DNA of 7,761 bases from Gammaproteobacteria bacterium (GTDB lineage Bacteria; Pseudomonadota; Gammaproteobacteria; Burkholderiales; Burkholderiaceae_E): NCBI GenBank assembly GCA_030425615.1, contig JAUIAI010000094.1, positions 1-7,761 on the forward strand. The letters run 5' to 3'. A model generated the notes under the pieces. That model was not told where the DNA came from, did not search any database, and saw nothing but the letters and a program-made list of their open reading frames with translations. Positions 1-6,958 of the stretch are shown here, piece by piece. The translations under genes and the position numbers were made by a program. Within the stretch, counting starts at the first letter, position 1, and each line of letters starts with the position of its first letter.

Positions 1-1
1 C

Positions 2-1144
2 GATGTCATCAAGATCGAGCCGGTCGCCGGTGGCGATCAGATGCGTGACCGCATGTTGCCCAGCCCGCTCGCGGCCGTCGGCATGGCCTCGCCGTTCCTG
101 ACGTTGAACGTGAACAAGCGCAGCGTCGCCGTGGACCTCAAGCACCCGGACGGCAAGGCGCTCGCGCTGCGCCTGATCGCCACCGCCGACGTCATGCTGC
201 ACAACTACCGGGCCGGCGTCATCGATCGGCTCGGGCTGCACTACGAGGCGGTCCGCGAGATCAACCCGCGGCTCGTCTACTGCTCGATCAGCGGTTTCGG
301 CAACGAGGGGCCGCGCAGCCGCGAGGCGGCGTTCGACGGAGCGATCCAGGCGGCCTCGGGGCTGATGGCCAACAACGGCCATCCGGACACGGGTCCCACA
401 CGCACCGGCTACTTCCCTGTGGACGTCATGACCGGCATCACCGCGGCGTTCGCGGTGACCAGTGCACTGACGCGGCGGGAGCGGTCGGGGCGCGGCAAGG
501 CCATCGATGTGGCCATGCTGGATTCGGCGCTCACGCTGAACGCCAGCGCGGTGGCCCAGTACCTGGTCGACGCCAACCCGGGGGCGCTGATCGGCAACAG
601 TTCGGCCACCCAGCAGCCCACGGCGGACAGCTTCGAGACCGCCGCGGGCCGGGTGCTGCTCGCCGCCGTGGTGCAGGGTCATGTCGTCGCGCTCTGCAAG
701 GAGTGCGGGCTGGCCGCGCTCCTCGAAGACGAGCGCTTCGCGACGCCGGCGGCACGGGTTGCGCACGCCGGGCCGTTTCGCGACGCCTTGCGCGAGGCCA
801 TGCTGGCCGATACGGCGGAGAACTGGGTGCGGCGTCTCGGGCCCCTCGGTGTACCGGTATCGAAGGTAAACACCGTTGCCGAGGCAGTGGCCGAGCCGCA
901 ACTCGCCCATCGCGACGTCCTGGTCGAGACCTCGATCGGCGCGCCGCTCGAGCGGTCCGTCACGCTGGTCGGCTCGGGATTCATGGCCAGCGAAGACGGG
1001 CCCGCCGTCTCGCGTCCGCCGCCCTACCTGGGCGAACACACGCGCGAGCTCCTGACCGAGCTCGGCTACGACGATGCCGCCACGCAGGCCCTGTTCGAGG
1101 ACGGCGTGGTCGGCGAACCGCAGGCCCTTTCCGGAGAACCCTGA
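2..1144 (+). CDS. Family III CoA-transferase (CaiB/BaiF type), 5' truncated
   Basis: This enzyme family moves coenzyme A between organic acids in the cytoplasm, through an aspartyl-CoA thioester intermediate. The reading frame is open from the first base, and 13 codons before the first ATG (41) read DVIKIEPVAGGDQ, the conserved N-terminal 'GADVIKIE' region, so the gene begins outside the window and only about 30 residues are missing. The visible part is 380 residues, against roughly 400 for the family. The likely catalytic Asp lies in the AMLDSAL motif (codon 521-523), by analogy with formyl-CoA transferase. Other family marks are VDLKHPDGK, NYRAGVIDRLGL, SISGFG and a C-terminal PPPYLGEHTRELL segment. 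The stop overlaps the next start by 1 nt (TGATG), so it is co-translated with the PhzF gene. The family is secure; donor and acceptor acids are unknown. Confidence 0.93.
   Translation, partial: DVIKIEPVAGGDQMRDRMLPSPLAAVGMASPFLTLNVNKRSVAVDLKHPDGKALALRLIATADVMLHNYRAGVIDRLGLHYEAVREINPRLVYCSISGFGNEGPRSREAAFDGAIQAASGLMANNGHPDTGPTRTGYFPVDVMTGITAAFAVTSALTRRERSGRGKAIDVAMLDSALTLNASAVAQYLVDANPGALIGNSSATQQPTADSFETAAGRVLLAAVVQGHVVALCKECGLAALLEDERFATPAARVAHAGPFRDALREAMLADTAENWVRRLGPLGVPVSKVNTVAEAVAEPQLAHRDVLVETSIGAPLERSVTLVGSGFMASEDGPAVSRPPPYLGEHTRELLTELGYDDAATQALFEDGVVGEPQALSGEP
1133..1136 (+). promoter_or_regulatory. Ribosome binding site of the PhzF gene
   Basis: GGAG lies 7 nt before the ATG at 1144, inside the last codons of the CoA-transferase gene. 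The frame is open far upstream (to about 703), but that extension is arginine-rich shadow sequence of the CoA-transferase, so this site fixes the start at 1144. Confidence 0.7.
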
Positions 1145-1980
1145 TGCCCGAGTTGCGATTCCAGCAAGTGGACGTCTTCGCGAGCACGGCCCACAGCGGT
1201 AATCCGCTGGCGGTCGTGCACGGCGCGGAGCGCCTGTCCGCCGAGCAGATGCAGACCTTCGCCCGCTGGACCAATCTGAGCGAGACGGCGTTCCTGCTCG
1301 CCCCGAGAGATCCCGGTGCCGATTACCGGGTGCGCATCTTCACGCCGGCCTACGAACTGCCGTTCGCCGGGCACCCCACGCTGGGGAGTTGCTTCGCGTG
1401 GCTCGCGATGGGAGGGCGGCCGAGGCGCGACGGAACCATCGTTCAGGAGTGCGAGGTCGGTCTCGTGAATCTGCGCCGCGACGGCTCGCGAGTCGCCTTC
1501 GCCGCACCGCCACTGCGCCGCAGCGGCCCGCTGCCGGCGGAGAACGTCGCGACGATCGAGCGTGCGCTCGGCCTGGGGACGGGTGATATCGTTGCTCATC
1601 AGTGGGCCGACAACGGCCCGAACTGGCAGGCTGTGATGCTGGCCGATGCCGAGCGTGTACTCGCGCTCGAGCCGGATATGGCCGCGCTCGGCGGAATCAA
1701 GCTCGGAGTCGTCGGCGCCTTTCCCACCGGCAGCGAATGCCAGTTCGAGGTGCGTGCCTTCGCGCCGCCCAACATCCCGGAGGACCCCGTGACCGGCAGC
1801 CTGAACGCCGGCGTCGCGCGGTGGCTCATCGGTGCCGGTATCGCGCCGGACCGCTATGTGGCTGCCCAGGGAACGGTCATCGGACGGCGCGGGCGGGTAC
1901 ACGTCGAGCGTGACGATGAGGGGGCCATCTGGATCGGCGGCGACTGCGTCACCCGGATCTCGGGTACCGCCAGTTTCTGA
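1144..1980 (+). CDS. PhzF family isomerase
   Basis: PhzF proteins are two-lobed cytoplasmic enzymes with a diaminopimelate epimerase-like fold that isomerise a small acid by general acid-base proton transfer; in phenazine synthesis the substrate is trans-2,3-dihydro-3-hydroxyanthranilate. This 278-residue protein has normal family length. The residues matching the PhzF active site are all present: E47 in NLSETAF, H77 in ELPFAGHPTLG, and D214 and S219 in PEDPVTGS. GNPLAVV near residues 19-25 is the usual N-terminal signature. The start is set by a 1-nt overlap with the upstream stop and a GGAG site 7 nt away. No other phenazine gene is nearby, so a phenazine role is unlikely; context suggests work on the same acid pathway as the CoA-transferase. 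The family is certain, the substrate unknown. Confidence 0.93.
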   Translation: MPELRFQQVDVFASTAHSGNPLAVVHGAERLSAEQMQTFARWTNLSETAFLLAPRDPGADYRVRIFTPAYELPFAGHPTLGSCFAWLAMGGRPRRDGTIVQECEVGLVNLRRDGSRVAFAAPPLRRSGPLPAENVATIERALGLGTGDIVAHQWADNGPNWQAVMLADAERVLALEPDMAALGGIKLGVVGAFPTGSECQFEVRAFAPPNIPEDPVTGSLNAGVARWLIGAGIAPDRYVAAQGTVIGRRGRVHVERDDEGAIWIGGDCVTRISGTASF

Positions 1981-1988
1981 GGGGTGGG

Positions 1989-2017
1989 GGTCCGGCCGGC
2001 CCTGCATCGGCCGGACC
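1989..2017 (+). terminator. GC-rich hairpin after PhzF gene; candidate terminator or attenuator
   Basis: A perfect 10-bp inverted repeat, GGTCCGGCCG (1989-1998) and CGGCCGGACC (2008-2017), closes a 9-nt loop and starts 8 nt after the PhzF stop codon. A further G-U pair could shorten the loop to 7 nt. There is no immediate T-run (only TGTTT at 2031-2035), so it is not a textbook intrinsic terminator. It could partly end transcription, or act as a 3' stability element that lowers expression of the next gene relative to the first two. The hairpin is plain in the sequence; its role is inference. Confidence 0.45.
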
Positions 2018-2036
2018 GCCGCCGGGCATCTGTTTC

Positions 2037-2041
2037 AGGAG
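2037..2041 (+). promoter_or_regulatory. Ribosome binding site of the SMP-30 family gene
   Basis: AGGAG is followed by a 9-nt spacer and the ATG at 2051. The frame is open from about 1832, but the added residues are shadow of the PhzF gene, so this strong site decides the start. Confidence 0.8.
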
Positions 2042-2050
2042 ACTTCGACG

Positions 2051-2956
2051 ATGCGGACCATTGCTGAGAATCTTCAGTTCCCCGAAGGTCCCGTCGTCCT
2101 GCCCGACGGTTCGCTCGTCGTCGTCGAAATCCGGCGCGGAACCGTCACGCATGTCGCGAAGGACGGTCGGACGTCGGTCGTCGCCGAACCCGGGGGCGGG
2201 CCCAACGGCGCGGCGCTCGGCCCGGACGGCGCGCTCTATGTCTGCAACAACGGCGGCTTCAGGTGGCGCGAGTATCGCGGCATGGTTCTCCCGGGGTCCG
2301 AGCCCGACGACTACGCAGGCGGTCGCATCGAGCGGGTGAACCTCGAAACCGGTCGCGTCGAAGTGCTCTACGACCGCTGCGGTGAGCATCGTCTGCGCGG
2401 GCCGAACGACATCGTCTTCGATGCACACGGTGGTTTCTGGTTCACCGATCTCGGCAAGCACCGTGCGCGCGATGCAGACAACGGTGGCATCTACTACGCG
2501 AAGGCCGACGGCTCGTCGATCACCGAGGTCGTCTACCCGCTGATCCGCCCGAACGGCATCGGCCTGTCGCCGGACGGAAACACCCTCTATGCGGCCGAGA
2601 CGCTCACCTCCCGCGTCTGGGCCTGGAAGGTCACGGCCCCGGGCGAGCTCGCCCGCGAGCCGTTCCCGTCGCCCAACGGCGGGCGCCTGATCCACTCGCC
2701 CGAGCGTTACCGGCTGTTCGATTCGCTCGCCGTCGAGGCCGGCGGCAACGTCTGCGTGGCCACCTTGTTCGAGGGCGGCATCTCCGTGTGTGCACCCGAA
2801 GGTGGCCTGGTGGAGTTCGTGCCGTTCGACGATCCGTTCACCACCAACATCTGCTTCGGCGGCGAGGACATGCGCACCGCCTACATCACCTTGTCGGGCA
2901 CTGGGCGGTTGGTGGAACTCGACTGGCCGAGAGCCGGACTGATTCTGAACGCCTGA
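2051..2956 (+). CDS. SMP-30/gluconolactonase/LRE family hydrolase
   Basis: A 301-residue six-bladed beta-propeller of the SMP-30 family, metal-dependent enzymes that typically open sugar lactones or related cyclic esters. Residues matching the metal and substrate site are present: E12 in FPEGP, N119 in GPNDIVFD, N168 in RPNGIGLSPDG and D224 in LFDSLAVE. Repeated propeller strands of the form 'PDGxLYV' and 'DAHGGFWFTD' recur through the protein. The stretch near residues 78-95 (MVLPGSEPDDYAGGRIER) belongs to a common bacterial subgroup. There is no signal peptide, so it should be cytoplasmic. It follows the PhzF gene by 70 nt with a hairpin between, on the same strand, and is probably part of the same transcription unit at a different level. 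The final codons face the reductase gene. The family is secure; the specific lactone or ester is not known. Confidence 0.92.
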   Translation: MRTIAENLQFPEGPVVLPDGSLVVVEIRRGTVTHVAKDGRTSVVAEPGGGPNGAALGPDGALYVCNNGGFRWREYRGMVLPGSEPDDYAGGRIERVNLETGRVEVLYDRCGEHRLRGPNDIVFDAHGGFWFTDLGKHRARDADNGGIYYAKADGSSITEVVYPLIRPNGIGLSPDGNTLYAAETLTSRVWAWKVTAPGELAREPFPSPNGGRLIHSPERYRLFDSLAVEAGGNVCVATLFEGGISVCAPEGGLVEFVPFDDPFTTNICFGGEDMRTAYITLSGTGRLVELDWPRAGLILNA

Positions 2957-3093
2957 TCACCGGAACCGTGGCGCATCGACGGGGCGCTTCGGACCGGCGC
3001 GCGGCGGAGCGCGGTTGGCGACGACGCGCATGCGCACCGGCGTGCGTCCCAGGATCGGTGCTCGCGCGGTCGGCGGGTACCGTCCGGCGTTGC
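2957..3093. other. Convergent intergenic spacer with short palindromes
   Basis: The stop codons of the two converging gene blocks lie here, 137 nt apart. It holds a perfect 10-bp palindrome GCGCATGCGC (3026-3035) and an overlapping short hairpin CGCAC-CGGC-GTGCG (3033-3046). Neither is followed by a T-run on either strand, so I see no standard intrinsic terminator. No ORF with family character, no promoter and no RNA gene is visible. Confidence 0.5.
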
Positions 3094-3948
3094 TCAGACG
3101 ATCGTCAGCGGCTCCCTGTCCACCGGCGGCGGGAACGCCGCATCGACCTCCGCGAGGTCCGAGTCGTCCAGCTCGATGTCCGCCGCCGCCAGATTGGCCT
3201 GCACGTGGGCCGGCGTCACCGCCTTGGGTATCGCCACGACGCCGGGGCGCGAGAGCAGCCAGGCCAGCGCCGCCTGCGCCGCGGTGGCCCCGTGCCGGGC
3301 GCCGATACGCTCGAAGGTGGCGTCGTGCGCGAGTGCGCCTTCGTCCAGCGGGCAGTAGGCCATCAGCGGCACGGCGTGGTCCCGCAGCCAGGGCAGCAGG
3401 TCGAATTCGATGCCGCGGCGCGAGGCGCTGTAGTACACCTGGTTCGCCGCGCAGCGCGCATCCGGGTCCACCCTCGCCAGCTCGCGCATGTCGTCGACGT
3501 CGAAGTTGCTCACGCCCCAGTGACGGATCTTGCCGGCATCACGCAGGCGCTCGAATGCCTCCACGGTCTGCGCCAGCGGCACGCCGCCGCGCCAGTGCAG
3601 CAGATAGAGATCGATGCGGTCGGTTCTCAGCCGCTTCAGACTTCGCTCGCAGGCGGCCACGGCCTCGCGCCGCCCGGCGTTGTGCGGGTAGACCTTGCTG
3701 ACGACGAACACGTCGTCACGATGCCCCTCCAATGCCTCGCCGACGATCTCTTCCGCGCCGCCCTCGCCGTACATCTCGGCTGTGTCGACCAGGCGCGCGC
3801 CGTGATCCAGCGCGTGGCGGATCGCGGCGAGTTCGGCATCGCGCGAGCGGCGGGATTCGCCCATGCGCCACGTGCCGATACCCAGCGCCGGGATGCGTTC
3901 GCCGTCCGGCAGGGCAACGGTCTTCGGTGTTGGAAGCAGGTGGGTCAT
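3094..3948 (-). CDS. Aldo/keto reductase, YeaE-like
   Basis: A soluble NADPH-dependent reductase of aldehydes and ketones with a TIM-barrel fold, 284 residues. The catalytic tetrad is complete: D55 and Y60 in LVDTAEMYGEGGAEE, K85 in VSKVYPHNAG, and H118 in YLLHW. The cofactor-binding IPKAVTPAHVQAN segment begins at residue 240. Length and many motifs (DTAEMY..GGAE, VSKVYP.NAG, RLRTDRIDLYLLHW, NQVYYSASRRGIE.DLLPW) match what I remember of E. coli YeaE, a methylglyoxal reductase, so detoxification of reactive aldehydes is the best guess. The start is the ATG with GGAG 9 nt upstream. It lies downstream of the amidohydrolase on the same strand but 81 nt away, unlike the tightly overlapping genes before it, so it may be only loosely tied to them. 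The physiological substrate is uncertain. Confidence 0.93.
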   Translation of the reverse strand: MTHLLPTPKTVALPDGERIPALGIGTWRMGESRRSRDAELAAIRHALDHGARLVDTAEMYGEGGAEEIVGEALEGHRDDVFVVSKVYPHNAGRREAVAACERSLKRLRTDRIDLYLLHWRGGVPLAQTVEAFERLRDAGKIRHWGVSNFDVDDMRELARVDPDARCAANQVYYSASRRGIEFDLLPWLRDHAVPLMAYCPLDEGALAHDATFERIGARHGATAAQAALAWLLSRPGVVAIPKAVTPAHVQANLAAADIELDDSDLAEVDAAFPPPVDREPLTIV

Positions 3949-3957
3949 GACGAGGCG

Positions 3958-3961
3958 CTCC
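3958..3961 (-). promoter_or_regulatory. Ribosome binding site of the aldo/keto reductase gene
   Basis: Read on the minus strand, GGAG is followed by a 9-nt spacer and then the ATG at 3948. It supports this start and shows the gene is translated independently of its upstream neighbour. Confidence 0.65.
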
Positions 3962-3979
3962 GGTGTCGACGAAGCCTCG

Positions 3980-4007
3980 ATTATCCGCGCTCAGACCCTC
4001 GCGGCAG
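3980..4007 (-). promoter_or_regulatory. Weak sigma-70 promoter candidate for the reductase gene
   Basis: On the minus strand GATAAT (3985-3980, five of six matches to TATAAT) lies 16 nt after CTGCCG (4007-4002, three of six to TTGACA). It is the only AT-rich -10-like hexamer in this GC-rich 81-nt gap. Transcription would begin near 3973, giving a leader of about 25 nt that includes the GGAG site. The poor -35 box makes this tentative. Confidence 0.3.
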
Positions 4008-4029
4008 TGTCCTGGCTCATGGGTGCGGG

Positions 4030-4854
4030 CTAGGCGAGGCTCGCCAGACGCGCGCAGAGCGACGTCAGCGTCTCGCGCAGCCGCCGGTAGCCTTCGGTGC
4101 GCGCCAGCGTCGCTTCGTCCATGTAGAGCGCGCGGTTGATCTCGATCTGGAGACTGTGGCGGTCGGCCGCCGGATCCGAATAGCGCCTGATCAGCTCCTG
4201 CCCCTTGTAGGGATCGTTCAGCACGACGCGGTATCCCGCCGCCTGCAGAAAGTCCCGCACGGCGTCCACGTAGGCCGGCGCGCAGCTCCGGCCGTCGAGA
4301 TCGCCGAGAATGAAGTCGGGCCGCGGTACCGGGCCGTCCTCGGTGGTGTGATCGCCCATCGAGGCCATGGAATGGCAGTTCAGATGCAACACCCTGCCAT
4401 GGCGCTCGTAGGCCGCGTCCAGCAGGCTGGACAAGGCCAGGTGGTAGGGCTTCCAGCACTGCTCGATGCGCCGCGTCACTTCGTCCACGGTGAGCTTGCG
4501 GTCATAGATCTCGCCGTAGCGTTTCACCTGCCGCCAGATGAGTCCCGCCCCGCGAGCGGTCTTGCCCGAGGCCGTCACCGGAGCCGGCCATTCGCCGTCG
4601 ATCATGCCGGTGTCGATGTCGTCCAGCGCACGGTTCGGATCGATATAGCAGCGCGGGAACTCGGCATGCAGCAGCACACCGCCAACTGCCGGGGCCGCGC
4701 CGAACAGGTCATCGACATAGGCGTCTTCGGAGCGGCGCAGTGTCATCGCATCGAGCTTGAAACGGAAATCCGCCGGGTAGACGCAGCCCGAGTGCGGGCT
4801 GTCCAGTACGAGCGCCGTGCGTGGGCCGTGCTCGGGTTGTTCGATGCGGATCAT
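4030..4854 (-). CDS. N-formylglutamate amidohydrolase family protein
   Basis: A 274-residue member of the FGase family, whose known members (such as HutG of histidine breakdown) hydrolyse N-formyl-L-glutamate to formate and glutamate. The enzymes are soluble metallohydrolases related to zinc carboxypeptidases. Visible family marks are DSPHSG (H21), SEDAYVDDLF (43-51), RCYIDPNRAL (68-77), GAGLIW, LNCHSM (H161), NDPYKG (213-218) and LQIEINRALYMDE (235-247). H21, H161 and E238 are plausible metal or catalytic residues, though I infer this from conservation. The start overlaps the ATPase stop by 4 nt (ATGA), and no Shine-Dalgarno sequence is seen in the preceding 20 nt, so translation probably depends on coupling. 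No hut gene is visible; the importer next door suggests it acts on an imported formylated or similar amide. The family is firm, the exact substrate is not. Confidence 0.92.
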   Translation of the reverse strand: MIRIEQPEHGPRTALVLDSPHSGCVYPADFRFKLDAMTLRRSEDAYVDDLFGAAPAVGGVLLHAEFPRCYIDPNRALDDIDTGMIDGEWPAPVTASGKTARGAGLIWRQVKRYGEIYDRKLTVDEVTRRIEQCWKPYHLALSSLLDAAYERHGRVLHLNCHSMASMGDHTTEDGPVPRPDFILGDLDGRSCAPAYVDAVRDFLQAAGYRVVLNDPYKGQELIRRYSDPAADRHSLQIEINRALYMDEATLARTEGYRRLRETLTSLCARLASLA

Positions 4855-5891
4855 GTCGTGTTCGTTGCCGTGAGCAGATGGCAGGCCGCGAGTCGGTTCG
4901 GCGCGTGTTCGCGCAGCGCCGGCTGTTCATGCCGACAGACGTCGACGGCCTTCGGACAGCGCGGGTGGAAATGACAGCCACCGGGTGGATTCAGTGGCGA
5001 TGGGATCTCGCCCTGGATCGGCGCGAACGCGCGGCGGCGATGATCGAGCCGCGGCACCTCGTCGAGCAGCGCGGAGGCATAAGGATGCAGGGGCGCCTCG
5101 AAGAGCGCTTCGGAATCGGCCGACTCGACCACGCGCCCAAGGTACATGACCACCACCCGGTCCGCGAGGTGGCGAACCACCGAGAGATCGTGACTGATGA
5201 ACAGGTAGGTGAGATCGAACGACGACTTCAGGTCCATGAACAGGTTGATGACCTGCGCCTGGATGGAGACATCGAGCGCGGCAATCGCTTCGTCGCAGAC
5301 GAGAAAGCGTGGCCTGACCGCGAGCGCCCTGGCAATGCCCAGTCGCTGTCGCTGGCCGCCGGAGAACTGGTGTGGGAAACGACGCCGCATGTTGCCGTCT
5401 AGACCCACGCGTTCGAGCATCTCGCTCACGTACTCGGCGCGCTCGCGGCGCCGCACGATGCCGTGTACGACCGGAGCCTCGCCGACGATGTCCTCTACGC
5501 GCATCCGCGGGTTCAGACTGGCGAAGGGGTCCTGGAAGATCATCTGTACCGCCAGGCGGGCCGCGTGCCGGGCCTCGCCGGACATGTCCGATACGGTCTG
5601 GCCCTCGAACCGGACCTGTCCTTCGGTGGGCTCGAGGATTCCGGCCACCATGCGGCCCAGCGTGGACTTGCCGCAGCCCGATTCGCCCACCAGCCCGACG
5701 ACCTCGCCGGGTGCGACATCGAGATCGACACCATCCACGGCGTGAACGACCTGCTCATGGATGTTCGCGCCCAGACGCGCGGCAATGCGCTCGGCGACGT
5801 CGAGCCGCTTCACGAACCGTTTGCTGACGCCGCGCAGCGAAATCATCGGCGTGGGGCCATGTCCGCCCGCTGCGGGTTCGCGGGCACTCAC
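4851..5891 (-). CDS. Peptide-class ABC importer ATPase, DppF/OppF-like
   Basis: The second ATPase subunit of a dipeptide/oligopeptide-type importer, 346 residues, working at the inner face of the membrane with the DppD-like partner. Visible motifs: Walker A GESGCGKST (69-77, K75), Q-loop Q120 in IFQDPFASLNPR, signature FSGGQRQRLGIARAL (176-190), Walker B FLVCDE (196-201), D-loop ALD (205-207) and switch H234. The C-terminal peptide-importer domain has HPYASALL and a cysteine cluster C306, C312, C319 and C337. The Walker B surround reads DEAIAALD where DEPTSALD is usual. The start is a GTG at 5891 overlapping the upstream stop (GTGA), with a weak GGAA before it; an internal ATG at codon 16 (MISLRGVSK) is an alternative that would lose the overlap. 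The subfamily is secure, the transported substrate is not. Confidence 0.94.
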   Translation of the reverse strand: MSAREPAAGGHGPTPMISLRGVSKRFVKRLDVAERIAARLGANIHEQVVHAVDGVDLDVAPGEVVGLVGESGCGKSTLGRMVAGILEPTEGQVRFEGQTVSDMSGEARHAARLAVQMIFQDPFASLNPRMRVEDIVGEAPVVHGIVRRRERAEYVSEMLERVGLDGNMRRRFPHQFSGGQRQRLGIARALAVRPRFLVCDEAIAALDVSIQAQVINLFMDLKSSFDLTYLFISHDLSVVRHLADRVVVMYLGRVVESADSEALFEAPLHPYASALLDEVPRLDHRRRAFAPIQGEIPSPLNPPGGCHFHPRCPKAVDVCRHEQPALREHAPNRLAACHLLTATNTT

Positions 5892-6958
5892 GGCGCGACT
5901 TCCGGGTTGGACGGGCCGTTTCCTGCGGCGACGCGACGGTCACCGGCGACGGCTGGCGCGGCCGTGGCATCCGCTTCGGCGGACGGTTCGCCCGCCTGAG
6001 GGAAATGGCATCGCACCAGATGTCCGGATGTGGCCGTCACCGCGTGGGGCGCCACACCGCAGGCGGCGCCGGCGTGCGCGCAGCGCGGTGCGAACGCGCA
6101 GCCGGGGGGCAGTCGGGCCAGATCCGGTGTCATGCCCGGAATCTGCGCGAGCCGTTCGCCGGGCGCGCGCGCCGAGGGCACCGAACCGAGCAGACCGGCC
6201 GTGTACGGATGTCGCGGCGTGTCGATCACGGCGTTGGTCTGCCCCGACTCCACGACACGTCCCGCATACATGACGGCGATGCGATTCGCGAGCCCCGCCA
6301 CCACGGCCAGATCATGGGTGATCCAGATCAGCGCCGTGCCGGTGTCGGCGCAGAGCCTTTGTACCTCGTAGAGGATCTGCGCCTGGATCGTGACGTCCAG
6401 CGCCGTGGTGGGTTCGTCGGCGATGATGAGATCGGGTTCGTTCAACAGCGCGATGGCGATGGCCACGCGTTGTCGCATGCCGCCCGAAAGCTGGTGTGGA
6501 TAGCTGCTCAGACGCTCCCGAGGCGAGGCGATGCCCACTCGCCCGAGCGCCTGCTCGGCGCGGTCGCGCGCCTCGGCGTGGCCGATGTCGCGATGAGCCC
6601 GCAGCGCCTCGATCATCTGTGTGTCCACGCGCAGGACCGGGTTGAGCGTCATCATCGGGTCCTGGAAGATCATGGCGATGCGGTCGCCGCGGATCTCACG
6701 CAGGCGCGTTGGCGGGGCGCCCACCAGCTCCTCGTCCTTGAACCGGATGGACCCCGAGACGATCCGCCCGGGCGGGTCGATGAGCCCCATGATCGAGAAA
6801 CCGGTCACGGACTTCCCCGAGCCGGATTCGCCTACCAGACCGAGGATCTCGCCGGGCGCGACCGTCAGGTCCACGCCGTCCACCGCCCGCAGGATGCCCG
6901 ACCGGGTGATGAAGTGTGTGTGCAGCGCACTCACCTGAAGGGTGGGCGGCGCGCTCAC
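5888..6958 (-). CDS. Peptide-class ABC importer ATPase, DppD/OppD-like
   Basis: The first ATPase subunit of the importer, 356 residues from a GTG start. Motifs in order: Walker A GESGSGKS (43-50), Q99 in IFQDPMMTLNP, signature LSGGMRQRVAIAIAL (157-171), Walker B LIIADE (177-182), D-loop ALD (186-188), switch H215, then HPYTAGLL and the C-terminal cysteine cluster C287, C293, C300 and C317. LSGGM in place of LSGGQ is usual for DppD-type subunits. The start is fixed by the GTGA overlap with the permease stop and a GAGG site 8 nt upstream; the frame stays open further upstream, but that part is shadow of the permease gene. Residues 320-356 form an Ala/Pro-rich tail beyond the usual domain end and may be disordered. 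The start is confident on overlap and family alignment. Confidence 0.94.
   Translation of the reverse strand: MSAPPTLQVSALHTHFITRSGILRAVDGVDLTVAPGEILGLVGESGSGKSVTGFSIMGLIDPPGRIVSGSIRFKDEELVGAPPTRLREIRGDRIAMIFQDPMMTLNPVLRVDTQMIEALRAHRDIGHAEARDRAEQALGRVGIASPRERLSSYPHQLSGGMRQRVAIAIALLNEPDLIIADEPTTALDVTIQAQILYEVQRLCADTGTALIWITHDLAVVAGLANRIAVMYAGRVVESGQTNAVIDTPRHPYTAGLLGSVPSARAPGERLAQIPGMTPDLARLPPGCAFAPRCAHAGAACGVAPHAVTATSGHLVRCHFPQAGEPSAEADATAAPAVAGDRRVAAGNGPSNPEVAP

Noticed and set aside
703..1143. Upstream extension of the PhzF frame before the ATG at 1144
   Set aside because: It is arginine-rich shadow of the CoA-transferase, and the protein from 1144 has standard PhzF length with a ribosome binding site.
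1066..2007. A 313-codon minus-strand frame opposite the PhzF gene
   Set aside because: The opposite strand carries all PhzF active-site residues and a clean start, while this frame has no recognisable domain.
3026..3046. Palindrome and short hairpin in the convergent spacer as a bidirectional terminator
   Set aside because: The stem is only 5 bp with no T-run on either strand; described only as part of the spacer.
3951..3979. 6-bp inverted repeat CGAGGC/GCCTCG flanking the reductase ribosome binding site
   Set aside because: Six base pairs across a 17-nt loop are common by chance in GC-rich DNA, so I do not claim translational control.
2788..4974. A 728-codon open frame on the + strand running antisense to the reductase and amidohydrolase genes
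   Set aside because: It begins inside the SMP-30 gene and crosses two strongly recognisable minus-strand genes. Its translation has no family motifs; long antisense frames are expected in GC-rich coding DNA.
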